36,954 nucleotides of DNA, from NCBI GenBank assembly GCA_002684935.1, contig NYWC01000113.1, forward strand, positions 1-36,954, read 5' to 3'. Shown here piece after piece: positions 1 through 5,928 of the stretch (position 1 is its first letter; each line of letters opens with the position of its first letter). The stretch is from Gammaproteobacteria bacterium (lineage in GTDB: Bacteria; Pseudomonadota; Gammaproteobacteria; Pseudomonadales; Pseudohongiellaceae). The notes under the pieces were generated by a model. That model saw nothing but the letters and a program-made list of their open reading frames with translations. It made no database searches and had not been told where the DNA came from. A program made the position numbers and the translations under genes.

Positions 1-707
1 TGGCTGCAAGCTGGTCAGAGAAGGCTTACAACCAGAAGAATAAGGACGCCATAAAGATAGAAAACAAGATCACAGGAGCCACGGCTTTTGTAATCAAGCG
101 CAAAAGCATAGATGTTATTGCTTTTCGAGGTACTGAGAAAAAGCTAAACGACATCATAACTGACCTGACTGCTATCCCGGTTCCGTATGCCGGAAGGATG
201 TGCCACGCAGGTTTCGTTCTACAACACGCTTCTATCTGGAAAGAGATCAAGAAGCACATTGACCCAAAAAAGCGAACGATGTTTACAGGCCACAGTCTAG
301 GAGGTGCGCTCGCAGAGATGTCTGCCTCCAAGATGAACGGCAAGCACGACAATATCAATCTCATCACATTCGGTAAGCCGAACACGTTTTTTAAAGGCTT
401 TAAGAGGCCGATGAAGCTCGACAATCAGATATCCTGCGTAAACGGCAGTGATATGGTTGCACGAGTCCCACGGCTGCTCTACGGGCCTTCTAAGTCGCAG
501 ACAATGCTATACTTTAGCAATACAGGCCCAGACTATATAAATCCCAGCAAGGACACTAGAAGAGCTGACAGAGGCGGCGTGGCGGATAGAGTCGCTGACC
601 ACAGCATGAACGATTACAAGAAAAGGCTAAAAGAGTATCTTGATTCTCAAGAGAAGGTAAAGCCTATAAACCAAGAAGCTGCTAGGCAACTGGAGAAAAT
701 GAAATGA
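1..707 (+). CDS. Class 3 lipase-like alpha/beta hydrolase, 3' part (N-terminus cut by window edge)
   Basis: This is the truncated copy of the complete gene at 34268-35002. The first two bases complete an internal Met codon and the reading frame continues from base 3, so the first nine residues plus one base are missing here. All catalytic elements are still present: the GHSLGG nucleophile elbow, the Asp in NGSD and the His in DHSM. It ends with an ATGA overlap with the small lipoprotein gene. See the full-length entry for the functional discussion. Confidence 0.9.
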   Translation, partial: AASWSEKAYNQKNKDAIKIENKITGATAFVIKRKSIDVIAFRGTEKKLNDIITDLTAIPVPYAGRMCHAGFVLQHASIWKEIKKHIDPKKRTMFTGHSLGGALAEMSASKMNGKHDNINLITFGKPNTFFKGFKRPMKLDNQISCVNGSDMVARVPRLLYGPSKSQTMLYFSNTGPDYINPSKDTRRADRGGVADRVADHSMNDYKKRLKEYLDSQEKVKPINQEAARQLEKMK

Positions 708-907
708 GACTGATCGGTTTATTGTTTGTTTTTACGTTATCAAGCTGCACATCTGTTGAACAAGTTATTGCTAACAAAGAAATATACTGCTCTTCCTTTT
801 ACAAAGGTGTTCGGGCAGTGGGCAGAGGAGCGCTTTCTGCTACGGCTGGCGTTATTGTTCCTGACGTTTGCGACACAATTGACACTATTGTGGAAACTGT
901 CGAATGA
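704..907 (+). CDS. Small lipoprotein in the lysis cassette (67 aa)
   Basis: The N-terminus is a short signal peptide ending in a lipobox, L-S-S-C with Cys at residue 15, so the product is predicted to be lipid-anchored in the host envelope. The mature part is only about 52 residues, with two further cysteines (YCSS and DVCDT) and a Gly/Ala-rich stretch. It overlaps the lipase gene (ATGA) and the holin gene downstream, so it belongs to the lysis transcript. Position and lipidation would suit an outer-membrane spanin subunit, but it lacks the proline-rich character of known o-spanins. I do not recognise the family. An identical copy lies at 34999-35202. Confidence 0.75.
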   Translation: MRLIGLLFVFTLSSCTSVEQVIANKEIYCSSFYKGVRAVGRGALSATAGVIVPDVCDTIDTIVETVE

Positions 908-1371
908 AATTAGGCGGCTTGCTAAAGTCCCTTGCTCCGACTATAGCTAGTGCTGCAGGCGGTCCGATGGCAGGAATGGCTGTAAAGATGGCTGCATCTA
1001 AACTAGGCTTGCCTGAAACTGCAACTGCTAATGAAATCGAGGATTTAATAGAGCGCGAACCTGACAAAGCGGTTCTTGTAAAACAAGCAGATCAAGATTT
1101 TAAAACAAAGATCCGAGAAATGGAGATAGACCTTGAGTCATTTAAGACTGAGGTTGAGGACAGGAAGGATGCTAGGACTAAGTTTGCAAGCGATGTTACG
1201 CCTAAAGTCTTTTGCATTCTTGCTCTTATTTTGTACGGAGCTTATGTAATGACCGTGACTATTCTGCCTCATGATCAAAATGATGAGACCATAATCTCAC
1301 TCGTGCTGGGCCAGCTATCAGGAATACTGGGAACCTGCGCGGCGTTCTTCTATGGAGGCTCTCAGAAGTGA
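904..1371 (+). CDS. Holin (155 aa)
   Basis: The predicted role is to permeabilise the inner membrane at the end of infection and release the cytoplasmic lysozyme encoded next door. The N-terminal 35 residues are Gly/Ala/Met-rich and amphipathic. Residues 45-95 are charged and helical. Two clear membrane segments follow (about 101-120 and 130-150), with a short loop and a C-terminal FYGGS-type end. A DRKDAR-type motif just before the first membrane segment and the FYGG end are typical of a phage holin group common in environmental genomes. The start overlaps the lipoprotein stop (ATGA) and its own stop overlaps the lysozyme start (GTGA). The copy at 35199-35666 is identical in protein. Confidence 0.75.
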   Translation: MKLGGLLKSLAPTIASAAGGPMAGMAVKMAASKLGLPETATANEIEDLIEREPDKAVLVKQADQDFKTKIREMEIDLESFKTEVEDRKDARTKFASDVTPKVFCILALILYGAYVMTVTILPHDQNDETIISLVLGQLSGILGTCAAFFYGGSQK

Positions 1372-1799
1372 ATAAGATGGATAAGCTAATTGAACAACTA
1401 AAGCGCCACGAGGGCGTAGAGACTCACGCTTACAAATGCTCAAGCGGTAAGCTGACTATTGGCGTTGGTAGAAATATTGATCCAGAGGGCGGCATAGGGC
1501 TGGCAATGGAAGAGATAGAATACCTGCTGTCCAATGACATCCTTCGATGTATAAAAGAGCTTAGCGCTGAGTATCCGTGGTTTGGTCAACTAGATGAAAC
1601 TCGTCAGGAGGCAATCATCAATATCTTCCTGAATCTGGGTGCGACAAGGTTCCGGCTTTTTAAGCGAGCATTAGCCGCGATGGAAGAGGGTAATTACGAT
1701 GAGGCTAGCACTGAGTTTCTTGATAGCCGATGGGCAAAGCAGGTAGGCGGTAGAGCGTTAGAGCTTACCGATATCATAAGGTCAGGCGAGTATGTATGA
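1368..1799 (+). CDS. Endolysin, GH24 (T4-type) lysozyme (143 aa)
   Basis: It cleaves peptidoglycan between N-acetylmuramic acid and N-acetylglucosamine. Glu15 in RHEG is the catalytic acid, and Thr30 in the LTIGVGRNI motif sits at the T4 Thr26 position. The residue at the T4 Asp20 position is Cys24, giving the E-8aa-C-5aa-T arrangement known in some phage endolysins. There is no signal peptide or SAR segment, so release should depend on the holin. The start is GTG at 1368, overlapping the holin stop, with GGAGG at 1354-1358 nine bases upstream; the next ATG (1377) has no such site. The length is normal for the family. Codon GGT at 1689-1691 is GGC in the right-hand copy. Confidence 0.9.
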   Translation: MNKMDKLIEQLKRHEGVETHAYKCSSGKLTIGVGRNIDPEGGIGLAMEEIEYLLSNDILRCIKELSAEYPWFGQLDETRQEAIINIFLNLGATRFRLFKRALAAMEEGNYDEASTEFLDSRWAKQVGGRALELTDIIRSGEYV

Positions 1800-2190
1800 T
1801 CCTTATATTTACGTTTGTGAGATAGTGAAGGTTGTTGATGGAGACACTATTGATGTTAATGTTGATTTGGGTTGGTCTGTTAGTGTGCGTAAGCAGCGCA
1901 TTCGTTTGTATGGTATTGACGCTCCCGAGTCTCGCACTAGAGATTTGGAAGAAAAACAATTCGGCAAAGCCTCTAAGAAGTTTGTCAAAGACTTTCTGAA
2001 CAGCGATCACATACTTCTCAAGACGAGAGAGAAAGGCAAGTACGGCAGATATTTAGGTGATTTCTGCGTAGATGATAAATGGCTCTGCGATGAGATGATA
2101 CAAGCTCACCACGCTGTCCCATATTACGGGCAGAACAAAGCTGATATAGCAGCCGCACACATCCGCAACAGAGCCTTAGTGAAGCTCTGA
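1792..2190 (+). CDS. Staphylococcal nuclease-like (thermonuclease, SNase) protein (132 aa)
   Basis: This is a Ca-dependent nuclease of the SNase fold. The active-site pieces are all visible: VDGDT (Asp18), RLYGIDAPE (Arg38, Asp43, Glu46) and KYGRYLGD (Arg86), matching Asp21, Arg35, Asp40, Glu43 and Arg87 of the staphylococcal enzyme. No signal peptide is evident, so it would act in the cytoplasm or after lysis. It overlaps the lysozyme gene by 8 bases and is the last gene of the rightward late block. Possible roles are host DNA breakdown or viscosity reduction at lysis; that is inference. Its 3' end overlaps the convergent gene at 2176-2394 by 15 bases. Confidence 0.9.
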   Translation: MYDPYIYVCEIVKVVDGDTIDVNVDLGWSVSVRKQRIRLYGIDAPESRTRDLEEKQFGKASKKFVKDFLNSDHILLKTREKGKYGRYLGDFCVDDKWLCDEMIQAHHAVPYYGQNKADIAAAHIRNRALVKL

Positions 2191-2394
2191 GCCGTAGCGG
2201 TCACTCTCTTCCATATACCTAAAGAACTCTTTGCTCCGAGCTTCATCACCAAAAACAAAATCTTCAAGATGTCCAAGGTTCCAAGCAAGCGTGGCGATGT
2301 AGTTGAGGTCACGGCTGTTAAAGTTTTCAGCAGCTTTCTTCAGCCATTCTTCGCAGTCTTCTGGATTCTTCAAAATAAAACTTATGCCTTCCAT
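2176..2394 (-). CDS. Hypothetical acidic protein, last gene of leftward operon (72 aa)
   Basis: I do not recognise it. The product is small, acidic and rich in aromatic residues (ending FFRYMEESDRYGSELH), probably all helical, without signal peptide or membrane segment. Its start lies inside the end of the PD-(D/E)XK nuclease gene (13-base overlap), so it is co-translated with the recombination genes. Its stop (complement of 2176-2178) lies within the nuclease gene transcribed from the other strand. The coding call rests on the tight overlap and on the identical second copy at 36471-36689. Confidence 0.6.
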   Translation of the reverse strand: MEGISFILKNPEDCEEWLKKAAENFNSRDLNYIATLAWNLGHLEDFVFGDEARSKEFFRYMEESDRYGSELH

Positions 2395-2888
2395 TTTGCG
2401 ATCTCTTCGATATCTTTTAAATAACGGTATCCTAACAGCCTAGCGTCTGATTTTATTGGCCTAGTCTTAACTATTTCTCCGGCGGCGTAATCCTTTCCTT
2501 TTTTTGTGGTCCAAAACCATTCTTTGCTGCAGTAGCCCATAACAGCAATTTCTTCTTTGTCTATGTCAACGCAGCAAAAAATGTAAACATCACACTTTTG
2601 ATGGTCTCGGAGATACGCCGTAACCAATCCGTTACCTGCTTCTCGCTTTCCGTACTTCGACGCTCGACTACTTTTAACGTCAAATCTAAGACCCTTCACA
2701 ATTAGATCGTAATCTTTGGAATCGGAAAAATCAAAAGAGATGCCGAGTCCATCTAATACCTGACAGGTAGCTAGCTCGCCAAGAGTGCCTGTTATCTTGC
2801 TGTTACTATTTACGCTTTGATGATTTAGCGTTTCAGGCTCGCCGTAGGCAATGTCTAACCAGTTGGGATCAATCTTCAGTATTATCAT
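2382..2888 (-). CDS. PD-(D/E)XK superfamily nuclease, possibly Holliday-junction resolvase-like (168 aa)
   Basis: The order of conserved pieces fits the PD-(D/E)XK fold: Glu38 in GTLGELA on the first helix, Asp61 in YDLIV, then Asp70-Val-Lys72 in RFDVKSS. The remaining beta-strand VYIFCCVDI and a C-terminal helical part complete a single compact nuclease domain. In an operon with annealing and exonuclease proteins and NinB/NinG, a junction- or flap-cutting role is most plausible. A restriction-type or repair nuclease remains possible. It overlaps the NinB gene by 20 bases. A 3' fragment of its second copy runs off the right edge of the window. Confidence 0.7.
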   Translation of the reverse strand: MIILKIDPNWLDIAYGEPETLNHQSVNSNSKITGTLGELATCQVLDGLGISFDFSDSKDYDLIVKGLRFDVKSSRASKYGKREAGNGLVTAYLRDHQKCDVYIFCCVDIDKEEIAVMGYCSKEWFWTTKKGKDYAAGEIVKTRPIKSDARLLGYRYLKDIEEIAKWKA

Positions 2889-3288
2889 TCACAGGCCACG
2901 GAACGTGGATGCCGAACTTTTCGCCAAGGTATTTATTCAAAACTTCATACGTTTTAATGTAGTCTACTTTGTTTACCTTTGCGCTTGATTCTTCACCCGT
3001 CTGAGCCTTCTGCACGGGTTTCCACAAGTAGCTTTTAACAGCCTCACGGTTCCATTCGATCTCTGGATGATGCTCAAGCAGAACTCGTACATCTAAATGG
3101 CGTTCGTTCAGCTCAGCGGCTATCTGTTCGCACCATAAATGAAGTGCAGAGTTTTGCCTGATGCTCCGCTGCTTACCTGTCTTGCAGGTTATGACCAGAT
3201 ATCGGTCCTTTTGCCAAGCCTCTTCGATATGCTTCTTAACATTTTCTAGCTTATGCTCAGTGTTTACGATCCACAACTCACCCGTCAT
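2869..3288 (-). CDS. ninB: NinB-like recombination protein (139 aa)
   Basis: It resembles the lambda NinB (Orf) family, which binds single-stranded DNA and assists RecF/Red-type recombination. Recognisable features are the basic QRSIRQNSALHLWCEQIAAELNER helix region (about residues 40-65) and the family length of roughly 140 residues. The start has a good ribosome site (AGGAG on the minus strand, about 7 bases before the ATG), which overlaps the stop of the upstream NinG gene region. Its neighbours, a NinG-like protein upstream and a PD-(D/E)XK nuclease downstream, mirror the nin region of lambdoid phages and support the call. Confidence 0.75.
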   Translation of the reverse strand: MTGELWIVNTEHKLENVKKHIEEAWQKDRYLVITCKTGKQRSIRQNSALHLWCEQIAAELNERHLDVRVLLEHHPEIEWNREAVKSYLWKPVQKAQTGEESSAKVNKVDYIKTYEVLNKYLGEKFGIHVPWPVNDNTED

Positions 3289-3297
3289 TTGAGTCTC

Positions 3298-3723
3298 CTA
3301 GTATTCAATGATGTCTATAAAACCAACCGCACCAGCATCTCTGACAGCCTTGATGCGCTTGTACTCCTCACGGTAGTGCCGTGCCACATCCTTCTTGTTC
3401 TTGTTGATGGTCTTAGCTAGGCCGATGTCGTTGCGTTTCTCACGCAGTATCTCAAGCATCGCCTCTCCTACCTTGTTGACCATCCATTTGTGAAAGTCAT
3501 CCGGGTTGCCGCCGAGTTTCTGATGGCATCCGAAGCAATGAGCAAAAACATTGTCAGGGCAATATCTTATAGCCTTGTGCCGCCGAGAGAAGTAGTGCGA
3601 GGCGTGGAGCGCAGAGCTGTTCTCCTCGTACTTCTTCCCGCAGCATTCACAAGTCCAATCAGCAGCCTCTCGGACGCACTTGGAAAACCATCTATCTTCT
3701 GGCTTGATGGTTATCTTAGGCAT
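3298..3723 (-). CDS. ninG: NinG/Rap-like recombination endonuclease (141 aa)
   Basis: The NinG (Rap) family cuts branched DNA intermediates during phage recombination. Seen here is a treble-clef/HNH-like core: Cys25-x2-Cys28 (CECCGK), the HASHYFSRR motif (His43), and Cys63-x2-Cys66 followed by His (CFGCHQ). The spacing and the SHYFSR signature are characteristic of NinG. It is shorter than lambda NinG (about 200 residues), having little beyond the zinc core and a C-terminal charged helix. The start overlaps the preceding gene by 8 bases. Nucleic-acid cleavage is inferred from the family. Confidence 0.8.
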   Translation of the reverse strand: MPKITIKPEDRWFSKCVREAADWTCECCGKKYEENSSALHASHYFSRRHKAIRYCPDNVFAHCFGCHQKLGGNPDDFHKWMVNKVGEAMLEILREKRNDIGLAKTINKNKKDVARHYREEYKRIKAVRDAGAVGFIDIIEY

Positions 3724-3946
3724 CAGACTTCCTCACCTTTACAATATGAAAGCCGCCATTGGTGACCTGCTGAACGTCAAAGGTAATATCCTTGCCGCGC
3801 AGCCAGCCTTTGATTGACCAGTAAGCTCTCCGCATTTCATCGTAATCCTCAAACTCGATGGCCTGCGAGTAGCCCATCTCAACAAACGCTTTTACTGCTT
3901 CGTTTTTGATCTGTCGCTCAGCTTTCTCAAATTCGACAACTTTCAT
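3716..3946 (-). CDS. Hypothetical protein in recombination operon (76 aa)
   Basis: The function is unknown. The product has an N-terminal helical, charged half (residues 1-40) followed by a short alpha-beta part ending in GGFHIVKVRKSD, without membrane segments. Its start overlaps the stop of the SSB-tail protein gene by one base and its end overlaps the NinG start, so translation is coupled throughout. Location between an ssDNA-binding candidate and NinG suggests an accessory DNA-recombination or DNA-binding role, but no motif shows it. Confidence 0.6.
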   Translation of the reverse strand: MKVVEFEKAERQIKNEAVKAFVEMGYSQAIEFEDYDEMRRAYWSIKGWLRGKDITFDVQQVTNGGFHIVKVRKSDA

Positions 3947-4248
3947 CAGAACGGTACATCCTCAGCTAATTTAATTGTTGCGTCTGGACCGCTGGCAGGA
4001 TTAGGCGCTTCGCTCGCAATCTTTTCCCATTTCAAGGAAATAAATTTAGCACCAGTTTTACTGTTGGTATTTACCCAGCCTTTCAACTCATACCCGTATT
4101 GTGTCTTTTTTATCTGACCGGAATTTACAGCCTCAAACAGAGCCTTCATGTCATCCTCCGAAATGCTGGCGTAATACTGATCATCCTCAAACTTAGACTT
4201 ATTAATGCCCATCAACTGGACCCATTCTTTTGGCTTGTAACTATCCAT
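3946..4248 (-). CDS. Small protein with SSB-like acidic C-terminal tip (100 aa)
   Basis: The last residues, AEDVPF, closely resemble the D-D-I-P-F tip by which bacterial SSB recruits repair and replication proteins. Before it lies a flexible Ala/Pro/Ser stretch (about 80-92) after a beta-rich segment (KGWVNTNSKTGAKFISLKWE). The whole is shorter than a standard OB-fold SSB (about 110 residues before the tail). An ssDNA-binding role beside the ERF and YqaJ proteins is attractive, but an OB fold cannot be confirmed by eye. It overlaps the YqaJ gene by 8 bases. Confidence 0.6.
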   Translation of the reverse strand: MDSYKPKEWVQLMGINKSKFEDDQYYASISEDDMKALFEAVNSGQIKKTQYGYELKGWVNTNSKTGAKFISLKWEKIASEAPNPASGPDATIKLAEDVPF

Positions 4249-4840
4249 CTATCAATCTCCTTGTTTGTTTATCTGCTAATTGTGCGGCCTCGATAATTAT
4301 CTTGGACGCTTTGTCGATCCATTCATCATCACGTTCTACTTTTAGTTTAAAATCATGATGATCTGGGTTGTAAGAGTAAAACCAGTAATAATCCAAGCCA
4401 AGCACCCACATAGTGCCTTGTACTTGCTGGAAATACTCGCTAGGAAGGCCGCCATCAAGCCTGTAACCTGTATGAGTATGACGCTCTGGGCATTTGATTT
4501 CGATGCCTGTATCGGCCCACAGGCCGTCTGGCGAGCACCCTACATCGTGATCGTCCAAAGCAATCATGCCAACCTGCTTAATCTCTATGTTGTGCAGCAG
4601 CTCAAATTTGCTTCGAGCTTCATCCTCTCGCTCAGTGCCTGTCTCCATTGATTTAGATTTGTAAGTTTCAATGGGTATAGGAACTTCGCGCTCAGCGACA
4701 ACTTTATTCAGGTAGGTTTTGGCTGACCGACTTTTAGTGCCTGTCGTTGTAACTAAAAGTTTGAAGTTAGACGCAGTGATGAACCCGCATCTGCTTCTCA
4801 GCCATTCATCGCTGCCTTGCTCGTGATAGAAATATCTCAT
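4241..4840 (-). CDS. YqaJ-family viral recombinase exonuclease (199 aa)
   Basis: Lambda-exonuclease-like enzyme that resects double-stranded ends so that an annealing protein can load. Visible signatures: QGSDEWLRSRCGFITASNF at the N-terminus (the conserved Q-x-S/D-x-x-W...G-x-I-TAS block), a Glu-containing METGTERED helix, Asp in GCSPDGL, and the E-x-K catalytic pair in IEIKCPE. The length is normal for the family. Its ATG overlaps the stop of the ERF-type gene (4 bases), a typical exonuclease/annealing-protein pair encoded together for physical partnership. Confidence 0.88.
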   Translation of the reverse strand: MRYFYHEQGSDEWLRSRCGFITASNFKLLVTTTGTKSRSAKTYLNKVVAEREVPIPIETYKSKSMETGTEREDEARSKFELLHNIEIKQVGMIALDDHDVGCSPDGLWADTGIEIKCPERHTHTGYRLDGGLPSEYFQQVQGTMWVLGLDYYWFYSYNPDHHDFKLKVERDDEWIDKASKIIIEAAQLADKQTRRLIDG

Positions 4841-5400
4841 AGGAATGAGTCCTGCTGAGATACTTGCTCTCGCTCTTTGAGAATCTTCCTAAGCTGGCTT
4901 ATCTGCTTGTCGCTTAGGTTCCAATTGTCAGCCTTCACAGACCGCAGGCAGGTCACCAGATTCATGCCAGCCTTCTCGCAGTCAGCCTTGATGCTGTCTA
5001 TCTTTCCGGTCTCAGCAGGTTCTTCTTCGTGCTGCGCGTCATTGTCGTTCTCAGGATCGCCCAGAGCGAACAGGCCCATCAGGCAGTAGCGCTTGGCGTA
5101 GGTATAGCCAGTGCCACAGCCTTGCTCTGTCTTCTTTACCTTATCGACTAGCGTGAGCTGGGAGTGTGACTGACCGCTCTTCAGATGGATCAAAGTAATA
5201 GTGCAGCCTACCTGATCCTCGGCGTTGACATCAGTGAAGTAGTACACAATATCATCACCGAAACAGTCTCTGGCAGCATCGTTCAGAACCGCTACAGACC
5301 AGTATTTCTGCTTGGTATGCTTATTAGTTTGGTCTTTTTCTGGTGTGACAAAATTGCCTCTGCATTTGGCAAAGGACTTCCAAAACTCAATGTTTTCCAT
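4837..5400 (-). CDS. erf: ERF-family single-strand annealing protein (187 aa)
   Basis: ERF proteins anneal complementary single strands and drive recombination or circularisation of phage DNA. The signature GTGYTYAKRYCLMGLFAL followed by an acidic, Asn/Asp-rich segment (DPENDNDAQ) is typical. The N-terminal half carries the expected beta-rich core (YYFTDVNAEDQVGCTITLIH). The C-terminal 50 residues form a separate helical tail. It is the first gene of the leftward operon, preceded by a sigma70-type promoter at 5435-5463 and an untranslated leader of about 30 bases. P22 uses Erf for circularisation of terminally redundant DNA, which fits a headful-packaging phage. Confidence 0.82.
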   Translation of the reverse strand: MENIEFWKSFAKCRGNFVTPEKDQTNKHTKQKYWSVAVLNDAARDCFGDDIVYYFTDVNAEDQVGCTITLIHLKSGQSHSQLTLVDKVKKTEQGCGTGYTYAKRYCLMGLFALGDPENDNDAQHEEEPAETGKIDSIKADCEKAGMNLVTCLRSVKADNWNLSDKQISQLRKILKEREQVSQQDSFL

Positions 5401-5434
5401 AGATTTTTCCCGTCAAGGTGTAAAAGGAAAGGCG

Positions 5435-5463
5435 AGTGTAGTTGAGTGTGACAGGCGTGTCAA
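5435..5463 (-). promoter_or_regulatory. Leftward early promoter for the recombination operon
   Basis: Read on the minus strand: a perfect TTGACA -35 (5458-5463), a 17-base spacer, and TACACT as -10 (5435-5440). It lies about 35 bases before the ERF gene start with nothing else between. Direct GTGT repeats (plus-strand reading, at 5436, 5446 and 5457, plus an outlier at 5418) run through the -35/-10 region and could be operator half-sites. Confidence 0.75.
5436..5460 (+). promoter_or_regulatory. Candidate operator: phased GTGT repeats over leftward promoter
   Basis: GTGT occurs at 5436, 5446 and 5457 (spacing 10 and 11), overlapping both elements of the leftward promoter. A fourth copy at 5418 in the leader has the longer form GTGTAAAAG, shared with 5929. 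The same three-repeat layout recurs at the two rightward early promoters. The binding protein is unknown. Confidence 0.45.
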
Positions 5464-5589
5464 CAGGTGAAGAGGAGTGCGATCAGCCGGACACAGGATA
5501 TGGACACATAGAGGACAATCCGCTTGCTGACGGGTGCAAGGTGCTATTTGTTAACACGATGACCGCACAACACAATGTTAACACAAAGT

Positions 5590-5640
5590 CACGGACAAAT
5601 TCGCAAAAAAAAAATGCGTTTTTGTCCGTGCATTATTTTT
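5590..5640 (+). terminator. Strong hairpin followed by T-rich tract in the divergent control region
   Basis: A perfect 10-bp stem (5590-5599 with 5621-5630, CACGGACAAA / TTTGTCCGTG), a TT/TT mismatch and a further 4-bp stem (CGCA / TGCG) close a loop of nine A's. CATTATTTTT follows. It has the shape of a rightward intrinsic terminator. No rightward gene lies upstream, so it may instead insulate the divergent promoters or act as a protein or replication site. TTGTCC in the right arm could also serve as the -35 of a weak promoter with TAGATT at 5646. Confidence 0.5.
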
Positions 5641-5928
5641 GGGTTTAGATTATGCTCGCAAGACGGTGTGGTAAATCCTGACCGAAACTCAGTGATTATG
5701 CTCACGATGAGCTGATAACTTGGAACACGATACTTTAACGGCTTTTAGAGGCGGCCGCGCCAGATCAGCGAAGAGATGGCGGCAAACAGGTTTTGTGGAC
5801 ACGAAGGAGGCTAGACGCGGCTACCACGGATTGGTGAAGGCGTTCCTGCAATTTTGAAGTATCGTACTACGCTCTGAATATGACCACAGGTGTCCCAAAG
5901 CCTCTAAATGACATTTTCGCCTAGAAAA
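5641..5928. other. Gene-poor control region with RNA-like inverted repeats
   Basis: No convincing gene lies here. It holds a 12-bp inverted repeat (5727-5738 with 5854-5865, one G-U), a perfect 9-bp one (5744-5752 with 5900-5908) interleaved with the first in pseudoknot order, and local hairpins: 5700-5704/5708-5712, 5754-5758/5779-5783 and a two-part stem 5815-5843. A 45-codon TTG-started frame (5720-5857), Arg/Gly-rich, runs through it but has no clear ribosome site. It could be a structured leader, a small RNA or an origin region. Confidence 0.4.

Larger units (their letters stand above)
1..2659. repeat. Terminal direct repeat, left copy
   Basis: This stretch is repeated at 34296-36954 in the same orientation, at a constant offset of 34,295 bases. 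By eye I found a single difference: T at 1691 versus C at 35986, a silent change in the lysozyme gene. It covers the end of the lipase gene, the lysis genes, the nuclease gene and part of the leftward recombination operon. No integrase, transposase or target-site signature borders it. It is best read as sequencing past one full genome length, from a concatemer, a circular permutation or headful redundancy, rather than as a gene duplication. Confidence 0.95.

Noticed and set aside
726..950. 74-codon frame overlapping lipoprotein and holin genes
   Set aside because: It would need to overlap two well-supported, translationally coupled genes; no ribosome site.
5442..5648. 68-codon plus-strand frame in the control region
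   Set aside because: It runs through the leftward promoter and the strong hairpin, has no ribosome site and has a composition unlike a protein.
5670..5720. Hammerhead ribozyme-like pieces (CGAAAC and CTGATAA)
   Set aside because: The conserved CTGATGA core is not present and the required three-stem layout cannot be formed.
5794..5803. DnaA-box-like TGTGGACAC
   Set aside because: Only six of nine positions fit the consensus and there is no cluster of boxes.
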